Assembly (NCBI GenBank): GCA_030272155.1
Contig: CP126196.1
Location: 3,286,001 to 3,350,000, forward strand
DNA length: 64,000 nt
Origin: Tetradesmus obliquus
Lineage: Eukaryota > Chlorophyta > Chlorophyceae > Sphaeropleales > Scenedesmaceae
Direction of reading: 5' to 3'
Positions 1 to 12,727 of the stretch are shown piece by piece (position 1 is the stretch's first letter; each line of letters opens with the position of its first letter). The notes beneath the pieces were generated by a model. It worked only from the letters and a program-made list of their open reading frames with translations. It was not told the origin of the DNA and ran no database searches. Position numbers and translations under genes: made by a program.

Positions 1-17
1 TGCACACAATCACACAG

Positions 18-2311
18 GTATGACCCTGTCAACTACCTCACCCGCGGAGGTGCAAGGGCCGCTGACAAGGCCAATGAGGAGAAGCTTGTGAGGTTAAATA
101 AAGCAGCCATGAAGGTAAGAGCAGTACCACACACAATACCAGTGACCCGCAGCCCACAGCAGCGTGTGTGCTACAACGAACAGCTGCAAACTGCTGGAAG
201 TGCAAAGAGCCAGGCCACTGCAGACTGGAACAGGAAACGCAAGGCACGCTGACAGCAACAGCAGCAGGAGCACTGGGAGCAGTCGTCTTCATGTACGGCG
301 CAGTAGCCACGCCGCAGACATGCTAAAATGCAAAAGGTTTGCACTGACACTGGATGTGCGTGCGTGATGCTGCAGGACCTGCAATTAGCAAACACCACAC
401 TCGCTAATGAGCTTGTCAGGCTGCAGTCCACTGGTGGAGAGGTGCGTGCAGAAAGTGCTAGCTTGACTGCGCCACTACTGGACAACCTGCTGGAGTATCA
501 TTCGGTTTATCACGCCGTCACGACGCGCGGCACATGCATGCGTTGTGTACATGCCATTGCATGAGCAGTGCATGCTATGCTTATGGATTGATCTATGTAC
601 TTGAGCACTTGAGCAGAGCACGGGTCACAAGATGCTGCATGTGGCTGGTGGATGCGTGCAGGAGCGCCAGGCGTTGCGAGAAGAAGTGGTGAAGCTGGAG
701 CTGCTGCTGCAGGCACAGAATGACAAGATTGTGAGCATGCAGCAAAGCAAGCAGCAGCAGCAGCAGCAGCAGCATTTGAAACAGCACCAGCAGCAGCAAC
801 TTGCAAGTGCTGCACATTGCATCTATGACAAAGCAGCTTCACTTCACACATGCCAGCAGCGGCATGGGCGATGACAGGGAGACATGCCAGCGTTCATCAG
901 TCACCCGCAAGGGGCATTGTTTGGCTGAATCTTCAGCCTAGCCACTGATACGGGCGCTGCATCTCTTTGCTGCTGCTTTGCTTTTCATCAACAGGACCTG
1001 CTGCAGAACCGGCTGGCTGATGCGCAGAAACAAAATGAGGAGGCAGAACAGAAACACCACAGTCGCCTCAAGGAGGTTGCCCGCAGGTGAGGGTCAGATG
1101 TCTGCTTGAGGCGCACGGCGGGCTCCGGACAGCAGAGGAGCTAGCACGGCTTTGCATGCCGTTGATGGATCGGCTGGGACATGAAAGTGCTGCCCCTGCT
1201 GTGCATTCGGAAGGAGAAGCCTGTTGAAAGCCAGTGTTTGAGCGAGCAGCTGCACCAAGCCAAAACATTTCTGCCGCTGTGTCGATTACGCTGGTGTGCT
1301 GCAGGCTGAAGGAGGACCATCTGTCCAAGCTGAAGCCGCTGCAGGAGGCGCACAACCAGCTGCTGGCAGAGCTTGCTGCTCAGCAGGAGGACAGCACGCA
1401 GCTGCTGCACACACGCGATCAGCTGGGCAAGGTGTCAGCCAGGTGAGCTGTGCTTGGAACATGCACTGCACGCTCACCTGCGTCATCACTGCGCTTGCAC
1501 ATGGTAGCTTACCAGCAGTAAACAAGCTCTTGGCTCTGTGTAGCTGGTTGCTTCGAGGAAAGCGGCGTGGCGCAGCAGCACATTCACCTGACGCTGTCCT
1601 GCAGATGTCATAGCTGAGTGGAAGCTGTGCATTGCGGCTGCATCCTGCAGGCTTGAGATGGAGTCAGCCAGCCGTGCAGAGCTGTGGCAGCGCTGCACCT
1701 CCCTGGAGCAGGAGCTGCGCGGCACACAGGACGCGCTGGATGCAACAAGCAGCCAGCTGAAGCAGGCAGAGAAGCAGCTGGGTGAGCGTGTAGCCATTTT
1801 GTGAGCAGGTGCACAGTTGCAGAGACGTTCTATAGCAGACAGTTGAGCATGCTGCAGCAGTTGTTCAACCTAGCCTACAGGACTAGTCAACGTTGGCAAC
1901 CGTGGCGATGCTATGCCGTACAAATTTATGGTATTACTGCTGTGTGCAGCATGCTGAAGATGTTGCTGTTGTTGTGGCCACTGTGCGTGCTTGCGGTGTG
2001 CAGACCACGCTGGCCAGGTTGAGAAGCAGCTGGCGGCCTGCGAGAAGTCACTGCAGGCAGAGCGTGTGGCGCACAGCAAGCTGCAGGCGGATGCAACCCT
2101 GGAGCGCAGCCAGGCAGCAGCACTGCGGGTGGGTTGACAGCTGCTCACTGCAAGTCACGCAGCCTGATCAGGCGCACAACAACATGACCACGGGTTCCTG
2201 CGATCAGCAGCAGAGTATCCGCTCGGGGTGTGGGTTGCTCGGATATCAGGACTCCCTGGTGTTATGACCTTGGCCTGCGTGATGAGCCTGCGTATATCAA
2301 ACATGGCTGCT

Positions 2312-2342
<31 letters not shown>

Positions 2343-5300
2343 ATGCTGCAGGCTGAGGTGGAGCGGCTGCGGCGTGAGGTGGGCTCCCTCACCAAGCGCA
2401 GCGAAGCAGGCGATGACGAGCGCGCGACGCTGAAGCTGGAGCTGGCAGATGCACAGGTGTGCTGCGCTGCCAGCCATGTCGACCAGTGTGCAAATGCCCG
2501 TGCTTTGTGCATGTCACTTATGCACAGCATGCAAGAAGCGTCCAGCGATTGCCCTACCCTTTTGCCTGTGTACATAATGTGTGCAGCTGGCCAATATGTA
2601 CGGTTTGCTGAAGCTACCGTCTGTCTTTGTGCCCCTGCTGTCTTCCCTACTGCTTTGGCTGCTGCAACTGTTGGCAGGCAGCAGCTTCCGACGCTGCTGT
2701 GGAGGTGCGTGCTGCAAGTGCACGCGCGGAGCGGCTGGAGCAGGAGCTGGAGCTTGTGAGGTGCGGTTGTGTGCCATACGCGGCACCTCAGCTATTTGTT
2801 TGCGATGGCGACAGCGCATATGTTTTTCTGCAGAATCACACACACAATGCCTGGCCGCAGCAGTGCCTGACCGCAGTGTGTGTGCTGGTGAGCGGTTGGG
2901 CCAGCTGGCCAGAAGCTGCAGCTGCACCTGCACCATCACTGCGGCTCCACCAAGCTCGTTCATGGCCTTCACATGCTGTATGCTTGCAGGCAAGAGGCAG
3001 ACAGCCAGGCTGCCTCTCTGCGCAGCCAGGCAGCTGCTAGGGAGGAGCGGCTGGCAGCGCAGCACGCCAGCCGCATGGCAGCGCTGCAGAGCGAGCTGGA
3101 TGCGCGCGGCGCTGCTGCATGCGACTCTGACTCAGCGCTGTCAGCAGCTCGTGCTGAGATCACACGCCTCACCCAGCAGGTGCGCTGAGCAGATTGCGTG
3201 CATCTTGGATGTTTGCGCGCCTGCTGAAAAGTGGCATGCGTCAGGGCATGCGCACACGTGCTGAGCTGCAAGCATTGGGAACCAAGACTTGATGCAGGGT
3301 GGCTGTCTGCGGCAACTGGTTCGTGTGTGCAGGTTGACAGCTTGCGGCACATCGGCGATGCTGCTGGCTCTCAGCTGGCTACAGCGCAGAGCCGGGTGGA
3401 GCAGCTGCAGCAGCAGCTGCAGGCCAATGAGGAGCAGCTGAAAGAGACCAAGGTGTGTTGTGTTAAACGGTATCAGCTGGCAGGGTTTGCCGGCTGCCAG
3501 TGCATGTGACGAGCAGCGGCCGTGAAGTTTGCTAGTATGCCCTTTATGCACGAGTCTGCGGAGATGTGGTCTGTTTCTGATGCTGCTTGCTCCTGCTGCT
3601 GCGGCTGCGGCTGCAGGTGCATGTGTTGCAGCAGGAGGCTGCGCTGTCTGAGCTGCTGGCCAGCCAGAAGAGCAGCAGCAGCACCTGGACTGAGGAGCGC
3701 CAGCAGCTGGAGGAGTCTACCAGCAAGTGGCGGCAGAAGGCGGTGCAGCTGCAGCAGGAGGTGAGTTGCGCTATGGGAGATGGCAGTAGCATGTCCAAGC
3801 ACTGCACCCAGAGCCGGCAAGCTGTGGATACATCAGGCCAAGGCCTCCTTTGGATGATATGGCAGCTGCCTATGTCAGTTGCCCTCACTGAACTTGCGAA
3901 CAAAGCTGGTGAACTTTGAGGCATCTGTGGTGCTGCTGCTTCTGCTGCTGTACTTCTGCTGCAGCTTGAGTCCAAGTCTGACCAGGCCGTGAGCAGCTCC
4001 CAGGCTCATGCGCACGAGGTGGCCAAGCTGCAGGTGGCGCTGGACAACGCAGCAGCTGAGCTGGCGCTGGTCAGACGGCAGCTGGCTTCAGCTGAGGAGG
4101 AGCGCACGTCTGCAGCCAAGCGCAGCAGTGCGCTGCTGGTGCAGTGGGAGGAGCGGGACAGGGGCCAGAGCCAGGAGGTCACCACGCTCCGGTGAGCAGT
4201 GCTGTAAGCAGCTTTGCAGTAAACTCGCCCCAACACCCTCATCAAATGTGTTTGGCTTGTTGTGCCAGCCCGCGTCTGCAATGCTATTTTGTCACCAAAG
4301 GCAAACAAATGGTCTACACAGAGCTTCTTGCATTTGCCCATTGCAAGCCTTTGTGCATTGCTGCCTCTAACTGTTCAAACCCTGTGTGCATCCATGGTCC
4401 CTCACTCGACACCTTACATCATGCTGCACCGCACCGCAGGGCCCGCTTGGTGGACCTGCAGGAGGCGCACGACGCAGCACCTAGAGGAAGCCTTCCACTT
4501 ACATTTGCCAGTTGCTAGCCGGTGTGCATTGTGTCTTTAACCCTGCTGTGCATCCATACGCCCTCTCACTCCAAACTGCGTGCTGCACCCTTTGGGCCGC
4601 ACCGCAGGGCCCGCCTGGTGGACCTGCAGGAGGCGCACGACGCAGCGCGCTCAGAGGCGGAGGTGCACCGGCAGCAGCTACGCGCCACGCAGCAGGAGCT
4701 CGAAAGTGCCACGCTGGCGCTCGCAGACGAGCAGGCGCGGCTAGCTGCGCTGCGCGCTGAGCTGGGCGCGCTGGAGCGGGAGAAGGGCGCGGAGGTGGAC
4801 GCGCGGCTGCGCAGCGTGCAGGAGCTGTCTGCTGCACTGGCGGTGAGGACTTGGATTGGCGGCTTGCGAGTGTTATGCGACAGTGTGCGTGAGCTTCACA
4901 ATGAGATCTGGCGTGTGCGCGATGCTTGTGTGTGCATGTGGGAGGCTGATGCCAGCCGTTCACGCGTGGATGACTTTAAAATCTTGCTGGTACAGTACGC
5001 ACCTGACAATGGCCCTGTGCTTGTGCGCTGATGCTATGTTGTGTTGCTGCTGCTGCTGCCGCTGCCGTTGCTGCTGCCAGGCTGAGCAGCAGGCGCGGCT
5101 GGATGCGCAGCTGGAGCTGCACAGAGCCAAGAAGAAGCAGGCCACTGTGGAGTCGCAGCTGCAGGCGCAGCGGTGAGCTCAGGACGACGCTCGCAGGCAC
5201 CAGAGGATGCTAGGCCAAGCCGAACACCACATTAGATTGTGCCTTTCATGTCTGCCTCGACATCATAGCACCGTTCAAGCATTGACGCCAGCGGCCCTGC

Positions 5301-6111
5301 ATATGCCGGCTGTTGCTTGTTTTTCCTTGTGCTTATTACTTTAGTATGTTGCTGACCATGCCTGGTCAGCCACCAATCTCAGCTCACATAGCCTGGTCGT
5401 AACGGATTCCTGGGTGCTGCTGCTGCTGCTGCTGCTGCTGCGTTGTCATCCACCTGGCACAGGATCCAAACTCTGAGCCAGGTGCTTGATGCGAAGGCCA
5501 AGGCAGACGAGGCAGCCACCAACGCAGCAGCACTGGCGGCGGCCGAGCGCAAGGCAAAGCAGTACCGCGCAGACAGCAGCAGCATGCTCAGCGACTATGA
5601 GAGCTGGGTGCAGGGGCTGCTGGATAAACAGACAGCAGCAGGGGCAGCAGCTGGCAGGATTCCAGCTGGCAGAGATGGCCTGGGCCAGCGCTCGCCATCA
5701 CTGTCTGCGCGCAGCAGCGGCCTGCTTGCCAGCCCCCAGCCTGCCAGCAAGGCGATGAGCCCGCAGGCGTCGTTTGGCAGCAGGAGCGCTGCGCTGAGCC
5801 TTGCTGCAGCAGCAGCAGCGGCTGGCTCGCGTAGCCCCGGTGGGGGTGACTTGGAGAAGTATGACAGGATAGCAGCACTGCTGGAGGGCAGGGCGGGCGG
5901 CTCTGGCTCTGGCACTGCTGCTGCTGCTGGTGCAGCCAGCGCTAGCCTGAGCCGCTCGCTGTCGGGCAAGTCGATATCACTCACTGGCGGCAGCCTGTCT
6001 GCTGCAGCGTCGCCGCTAAAGGCAGGCAGCGGCAGTGGCGGCAGGCCTGGCAGCCTGGCTGCGGCAGCAAAAGGGTCACCCAGCACTCCCTCACGGGCCA
6101 GCTTTAGGTAG
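18..6111 (+). CDS. Coiled-coil protein with Ser/Ala/Gly-rich C-terminus, 5' end outside window
   Basis: Sixteen exons join in frame: 18-114, 376-441, 662-730, 995-1086, 1305-1442, 1651-1781, 2004-2128, 2352-2456, 2678-2760, 2990-3179, 3333-3452, 3617-3760, 3965-4191, 4608-4842, 5081-5172 and 5478-6111 (stop TAG), giving about 848 visible residues. The first visible exon encodes a conserved-looking stretch beginning YDPVNYLTRGG. Exons 2 to 15 are almost wholly heptad-rich coiled coil (Leu, Glu, Gln, Ala, Arg), for example LRREVGSLTKR and VEQLQQQLQANEEQL. The last exon ends in a low-complexity tail rich in Ser, Ala and Gly with many Ser-Pro sites. No catalytic motif is visible. A cytoskeletal or scaffold role is plausible for such architecture, but I do not recognise the family. 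The start of the gene lies left of position 1. The exon 3 donor (730) and the exon 16 acceptor (5477) are the least certain joins. Confidence 0.85.
4344..4655 (+). repeat. Tandem duplication spanning a 3' splice site
   Basis: About 140 bp is present twice, 168 bp apart. Each copy holds intron 3' sequence, the accgcag acceptor and the first 48 or so coding bases of the exon that truly starts at 4608; the decoy exon start is 4440. In the decoy the reading frame runs into TAG near 4518, so its use would truncate the protein. Confidence 0.85.
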
Positions 6112-6872
6112 ACCTCCTGTGGGTGTGCTACGCTTGAGGTGCTGAATGTGTGCCTGGCGGGTTCAGTCTGTTCAGCCGCAGACACAATGAAACATGTTGC
6201 ACACTATCAGAATGCACACAGACACCGTGTGACTGGTGTTGGCAATTCAATGGCAGATTTGACTCCACCCAGCTGTGTTATTCATGTGCACCTCAGTCGT
6301 GCTGATACTGTGCTTCTTGACTAGGCAGTCTTGCTGTCAAGCTAACAATCATTGATGCTCGTGTGTATGGGCTGAGTGGTATAACTTTGTTTGTGCATAA
6401 AGTTCACGCCGTGAAAAAGCACATCAGTGATTATGTGGTGACAATGCGGGTGGAAAGGCTGAACCACCATGCTGTTGGATTTGAGCAGGTCTCAAGGATC
6501 ACCTTATTCATCTCAATTAAGGTTCATGCTGCAGCAGCTGAGTAGAGGGGTGGCTGTTCACTGTCAACAGGTCCTGCTCCCATGCTGCTGAGTGTTGGAC
6601 TCTACTGCTTGACGTAACAGCTGCTGAGAGGCATTGAAAAGCTTATAAAGAGACATCATCATCATCATAAAGAGACAAGCGATCTAAGAAAGCACAGAAG
6701 TTTGCAACGGCATGCACATGTCATTCTCATGAACAGGGTAGGGGTAGACCCAGCAAGGTTACCAGGTGCTGCTTGTGTCACTTAAAGCTGTAGCTGCGGA
6801 AGCTTTCAGAGTAATAGGCTGGGTACTCTGCGCCATGTGCAACTGTGGTTCACAGCAATACATTCTAGTCAG
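6112..6872. other. Intergenic region between two plus-strand genes
   Basis: This holds the 3' flank of the coiled-coil gene and the 5' flank of the F-box-like gene. A short direct repeat (ataaagagaca, twice, near 6645-6676) brackets a cat-repeat run. I see no convincing ORF, RNA gene or clear TGTAA signal here. Confidence 0.5.
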
Positions 6873-9472
6873 ATGGGCGTCATGCAGACCAGGCGGGCCC
6901 GGGCAAGGAAGGATGCGATGCCAACAGCTGTCTCGACAGCAGCAGTTCTACATTTGGTCCTTCAATGCACTGCTGTAGATCACACCAGCATCAAAAAGCT
7001 GGCTCAGTGCTGCGTAGTGTCGAAGCAGTGGGCAGAGGCAATTACGCGGTTTGTAAACGACCAAGCTGCTGTTCTCGTGCCCGGTGCGGCTTATCAATCA
7101 TGTATCACTTTATACGGCCGTCACGAGCAGCAGGCAGCGCTGGAGTGGCTCCTGGCCAAGCAGGAGCAGCAGCTTGAGCATGGCACTCTGAGCCAGCTGG
7201 TGCGCATGCCTTGCATGCCTGCTGATGTCATCGAGGCGGTGCTAGACACCGGCGCACGTATGGATATGCAGCAGCTGGTGGCAGCAGGTGGGTTGAAGCC
7301 GGCGCAACAGATGGCAGCAATGCGGATGACACTTCTGCGTTTCAACACTCCACATTCACTGCACAGGGCACAACTGCCGTGTGTCTGCAGCAATCACACA
7401 CTCTTTGCTATTAGCTGGCTTGTAGCGCCTGAAAGGTGCACCATGTGCCTGCTGTGTTGCTCGATGCTGCTGCTGTTGGGTCTCCTGCAAGCGCAGCAAG
7501 GTGCCGCGTGCTGGGGCTGGAGGCGTGGGTGAAGGTCTGCAAGACGATGCGCGTCAAGTCGGGGCTTCCTGCAGTCGTGGAAAGCGTGTGCACTGCTGTT
7601 GCAGGGGTGAGCGTGTGCACTGCTGTTGCAGGGGTGAGCGTGTGCACTGCTGTTGCAGGGGTGAGCGTGTGCACTGCTGTTGCAGGGGTGAGCGTGTGCA
7701 CTGCTGTTGCAGGGGTGAGCGTGTGCACTGCTGTTGCAGGGGTGAGCGTGTGCACTGCTGTTGCAGGGGTGAGCGTGTGCACTGCTGTTGCAGGGGTGAG
7801 CGTGTGCACTGCTGTTGCAGGGGTAGGCAATGCAATTCTTCACCTCAAGGAGCAGTCACAGATGCTGCAGCGTCAGCCTCAGAAAGCAGCCACAGATGTT
7901 GCAGCAGCAGCAGCATTTTGACTGCATGAATCTCCGCAGGTAAGTGCATGTTCAGCCAAGCTCTGCAGCATTGCCCTTTGCGGCCATTAGCTCTGATCCT
8001 GTGTGTATGTATGTGCTTGCAGGACTGGCTGTCCTTCAGCAGCCGCCAGGTCACAGCAGCCAACGTGCAGGACCTGCTGCACATCGCAGTCAACAAAAGC
8101 GACACCACAGCCGCCACACAGCTCCTAACCTTCCTGCGGCTGCCCCGCAGCAACAAAGGCCATGCGGCGCTGCTGCAGCAGCTCACGCCGGCGCTGCTGC
8201 TGCACCTGCTGTGCACAGCAGTGGAGCGGCAGCACGTGTGTGTGGTGGAGCAGCTGCTGCGGCTGCCTGCGGTGCAGCAGCTGCAGCCTGCTGATGTGGC
8301 TGCGGTGATTCAGGCTGCGCTGACGCCAGGCCGCAGCATGGTGATGCTTACGGGTGAGCAGTTTGAAACTCGGGACATGCGTAACAGTTTCGCCGGCAGC
8401 AGCAGGTGTGCGTGCAGCGGTTCGGCTGTTGCAACAGCTGAACCTGCCTTTATCCTCGCACACAATCTCAGCGCAGGTCCTGAGCATGCCGTCGTGTTAT
8501 TGCCGATGCTCACACAAGGTCCTTGCTTACTTGTTTTTCACATGCCATCTGACAGCCGTTGCTTACTTTGCTCGCTGTGTGTGCCGCAGCCCTGTGCAAG
8601 CCGCCTCTGTCGCCGCTGCTGGACGCGGCCAACTGTGAGAACAGCATTGCTGCTGCAATGCTGGCCAACTCAGCCTCTGTTGCACACCACGGCGTGGCGC
8701 TGCTGTGCAGCTGTGCAGCAGCGAGGGCGCTGCAGCCAGCAGCGTTGGCGCGGCTGCTGGCTGCAGCACTGACAGCATACGGCGGCGATGCGCTGAAGGG
8801 CTACTGCAGCCATATGCTGGTGCTGCCGCTGCTTGGGCTGCCAGGTGTGGCGTTGTGCGGTGATGCATGTTTATGCCTTTGCAGTTGTGTCGTGTATGTC
8901 TGTCGTCTGGAGTGAGCCAGTAATCAGTTGACTTGCGAACAGCCACAGCCTAGGCCGGCTGGTGCAAAGAGCAGGTTGTGCTATCCACCTGCTTCACTTA
9001 CTTGGCTGTGCGTGTGCTGCTGCGCTGCCGTAGGTGCTCAGGCCTTGCCGGCGGCGTCTGTTGCGGCACTTCTGCGGCAGGCGCTGAGCTGCGTGTCGCA
9101 CCCCCTCAGTCGGCTAGAGTCCTTTCGCTTCCTTCTGTCGCTGCCGGCAGCAGGCAGCATGGACCAAGCGACGCTGGCTGGAGTGCTGCAGGCAACGCTG
9201 CAGGTGCGGGAGTGTGTATACTTGTATACACCTGGCGACAAACCTGAGACGTTTTTAGTGCTACATGACCAGAGCAGGTTCCCCTCGTCGTGTCCTAGGG
9301 GTCAGGGGTCAGACTCGGCTAATGCAGCGCACAGCTTGGAGCGGAGGAGAGTGAGGGGAGAATTGGGCAAGCTGCTGTAAGGACAAGAGCTGTCTGCAAG
9401 CGCAGCCCCAAATGTCTGCACACGCCAAGCACACAGCTCGTCTTCCCAGCACTTCACCACACCTGCTGCTGC

Positions 9473-9506
<34 letters not shown>

Positions 9507-12054
9507 GCAGGATGCCGCGTACCCTGCAGCACTGGCGATGTGTGAGCAGCTCTCGGGCATGCAGCTGCTGGATGCAGCCACCATCAGCTCGCTGCTGCAA
9601 ACCATCATCCAGCAGTCTGGAAGCATCAGCTATGCATTAGGTGGCGATCTGGATGCAGATGCAGATGGCGACCCTGAGGGCCTGGTTGCAGATGTGCCTG
9701 TTATTAACAAGCTCTGCGAGCTGCCGGCTGCAGCGCTGCTGGATCCGGAGCCGCTGATTCGGCAGGCAGTGCAGCTGCGGGCGCTGCGGGTACTGCCTTG
9801 CTTGTGCAGGCAGCTGCAGCTAAGCGTTAGCAGCCTCACTGCGATGCTGCAGAGTGCAGCACATGATAAGGAGTATGGTGTGCTGAAGCTGCTGCTGGCC
9901 AGTGCAGCAGCGCAGCAGCTGAGCCGGGAGAGTTTGGCGCAGCTGCTGGAGTGCACAGTTGAGGCTGCGGAGGAAGATGCTGCTGTTGCGCTGCTGCAGC
10001 TGCCTGCTGCACAGCAGTTGGAGGTGGGCACGGCAGCAGCGCTGCTCGACTGTGCAGGTGAGCCTGGCTGCAGCAGCGAGTGGGCGGGCTCAGTGAGCTG
10101 TTCGCAGCCTCATCAGTTTGCATCCTTATATGGTGCAGCACCTGCTGCCTTGGGGCACGCAGGGCTAAGCATGCAGGTTACGCCTTTCTGGCTTTTGCGT
10201 GGTATGGCCAGGGGCTTTTGTATCTGTCCTCAGCCTGCCTGCCGTTGCTTTGCTAGGTCATAACCCCGCTGCTGCTGCTGCTGCCATCGCTGTTGCTGCT
10301 GCTGTTGTGTGCACACCTGCAGTGAAGCAGCAGTGCTGCAGGGTGTGCTCGCTGCTGGTGAAGCTGCCGGCAGCTGCGCAGCTCTCCCCGCAGCAGCTCG
10401 CGGGTCTCCTGCAGGCGGCAGTGGCGCGGCAGCTGCACAATGTAGCTGAGCAGCTATGCAGGCTGCCACCAGCTATTCAGCTGGAGCTGCAGTTTGTTGC
10501 AGAGCAGCTGACTGCAGCACTGGAGCTGGGCGCAAGCTGCGATTGCGTAGAGGCGGTCTGCGGGTTGCTCGTTGCGGATCACCAGCGGCAGCAGGCGCTG
10601 ACTGCTGAGCGCCTTGATGCGCTGCTGCAACTCGCCATGCAGCGGCGGCAGCTGCGGCCGGTCGCGCTGCTGCTGTGCACGCCGGCGGCTGTGCAGCAGC
10701 TGTCGCCGCAGCGGCTGCAGGCGCTGCTGCTGCACGCGACGCAGCAGCACAATGATAACAGTGTGGAGATCTTGAGCCAGATGGCAGCGGCACATAGCAT
10801 CTGCCATGAGGGTGTTGAGCAGATCATGACTGCTGCCATCCGCGTGGGTTGCTGCGGCATGCTTATGGTGGGTGTTGTTTATTTTTATATATACTACTTA
10901 TTTATTGAGGCTATTGGTGTGTGGCTGGGCTTCCGGCAGCATGTGCGTGGCAGACTGCAGTATGAAGCATGCAGCTGCAATGTAGAGGCCACACAGCATG
11001 GAAGTGTTCTGCTCATTCCTTGGCGCCTCTCTCCGTACGCCGGTGCTTGCTTGGCTATGCTCGCAACAATGTTTGGTCCAGCAGTGAAGCAGGCTGCAGA
11101 CATCAACCAGTGATGACGAATGCTGCACCCACCTGCATCCTGCTTCTGCTGCGACACTCTTTTCAATTGCTGTTGCAGGACCTTTGTGAGCTTGCAGGTG
11201 CAGAGACAATGCCAGCTGATGCAGTTTGCAGGCTGCTGCGCACAGCACTCAACCTGCAGTGGACAGAAGGTGTGGAGGTGCTGTCCGTGCACCTGCAGGC
11301 AGCAGAGGAGCTTCCAGGCTGCAGCGTGCATGCGCTCCTCGAGTCAGCCATACAACAACTCGATGGCGAGGCATCGGTGTATCTGCTCGGCTTGAAGGGC
11401 GCGCAGGAGCTGCAGCCGCAGCAGCTGCTGCAGCTGCTGCAGCTGGCACTGCGGCTGCGGCTAGCGGAGCCGCTGGATGCGATGTGTAAGCTACAGCCGG
11501 CACGGGTGTTGTCAGCCAGCCAGATCGAGGAAACCTTGGATCTCGCGCTGCGCATGCGCGCGTGTGGGGATCAGGCCATGGTGCGGCTGCTGGATCTGCC
11601 GGGCGCGCAGCAGCTGAGCAGCGGCAGCGTGGCGCTGCTGCTGCAGCAGGCGGGGCGCCACGGCGCAAGGCAGGCGGTGGTGCGGCTGTGTGAGCTTCCA
11701 GGGGCGCAGCAGCTCGGCCCAGATGCTGCTGCAGCGGCATTGGCCTTTGGTGTTGTGGAGCAGCTCGACAGCCCAGCCATTGCAGCGCTGAGCGGCTTGC
11801 CGGGTGCGCAGCAGCTGCCGGCAAGTGCTGTGGCCGGGATGCTGCGCAGCTTGATGCGGCGGGACAGCTACTCAGTGCCTGCCAGTACCACGCTGCTGGC
11901 GCAGCAGCTGCTCCAGCTGCCGGCGGCTGCAGGCATTCCTGCTGATGAGGTCACGGAGCTGCTGCAGCTGGGGTCGCAGCGCAAAATGAGTGCTGAGGTG
12001 ATGCAGCAGCTGTTCGCGCTGCATGCTGCTGCGATGCGGAGGCCCCACGCATGA
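6873..12054 (+). CDS. F-box-like protein with about 21 tandem 33-36 residue helical (LPAAQQL) repeats
   Basis: Eight exons join in frame: 6873-7287, 7497-7534, 8023-8353, 8590-8844, 9034-9203, 9511-10057, 10323-10867 and 11179-12054, giving about 1058 residues. The chosen start is the first in-frame ATG. Residues of about 20-60 resemble an F-box (LHLVLQC...IKKLAQCCVVSKQWAEAI), which would link it to an SCF-type ubiquitin ligase. The rest is a run of repeats. A typical unit reads LL-x-LPAAQQL, then a Ser/Pro/Ala turn, then LAxLLQAA, then 6-12 variable residues before the next Leu-Leu. Good copies include LLQLPAAQQL, LLDLPGAQQL, LCELPGAQQL and LSGLPGAQQL. The pattern implies pairs of alpha helices stacked into a solenoid. 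It is not ankyrin (no TPLH), LRR, PPR or OPR as far as I can tell. Substrate or RNA binding is inference. Exon 2 is only 38 nt and is supported by phase. Confidence 0.8.
7588..7825 (+). repeat. 27-bp minisatellite, about 9 copies, intronic
   Basis: Nine near-perfect copies of a 27-bp unit lie in the intron between exons 2 and 3 of the F-box-like gene. Each unit contains ctgctgttgcag (acceptor-like) followed after GG by gtgagc (donor-like), so every copy carries both splice signals two bases apart. The unit length is a multiple of three and translates to VSVCTAVAG, but the exons on either side join in frame without it. Confidence 0.9.
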
Positions 12055-12727
12055 GGCGGCGGCCGGCATGGTTGTCACCATCAGCAGCCAGCAGCTGATT
12101 GCAGGGGCAGCCAAGCTACAGCTTTCTCGTTTTGTCACTGTAGTTGTTTAGCTGACAAAGTTGTAGCGCTGCCCTGCTGTTAAAATATACATGCTTTGTT
12201 CCTAGGGCCTGTACACCTGTCTCGTGGGATTGCTTGAGGCCCCATGTGCTTAAAGGCCCGGGTATGTACAGAACTCAAGCTGAAGTCAACTTGGAAGAGG
12301 CTGCTGTGTTTTTTCACCAACAGCGGCCCTTTTTACCAGCAGCATAAGCTGATGGGTCTCTTGGTAACCTTATGATGAGCTCAGCTGCAGCAGCTGATGA
12401 GCAGCAGCTGATGTATCTGCTTGGTGATCACCTGATCATCATCAAGCGTGCACGTGCCACGAGGCTGCAAGCCCACCACATTTGTTGAAGGCACTTATGT
12501 TAAAGCACGCGGGCACATGACGCGGCGGTCACATATACATATAGTTATATAACTTCCCGAATGTTGCTGTTGGGTAAGATGACAAAATCATCCGAAGGGC
12601 CCCGTTGTCGTTACATAGCATGACAAAGTCATCCGAAGGGCATCGGATACCAACAGCCAGGTCACCTGTGTAGTACACTGTACCTGTGACAGGTGCATGC
12701 ATGCACCACATGCCCCCTATCCAAGAG
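12055..12727. other. Intergenic region between convergent genes
   Basis: This is the shared 3' flank of the F-box-like gene (+) and GT14 gene A (-). It contains a 21-bp direct repeat (atgaca, then aa or ag, then tcatccgaaggg) at about 12579 and 12620. I find no coding signal. Confidence 0.5.
12611..12615 (-). terminator. Candidate poly(A) signal TGTAA for GT14 gene A
   Basis: TGTAA on the minus strand lies about 113 bp past the stop codon of GT14 gene A. TGTAA is the common poly(A) signal of green algae; use here is inferred from position only. Confidence 0.4.

Noticed and set aside
7436..7921. 161-codon frame with repeated VSVCTAVAG
   Set aside because: The flanking exons 7497-7534 and 8023-8353 join in phase without it, and the repeat carries splice signals, so it is better read as intron.
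8023..12054. Ankyrin repeat annotation for the helical repeats
   Set aside because: Unit length is similar, but the TPLH and GADxN signatures are absent and the LPAAQQL core does not fit.
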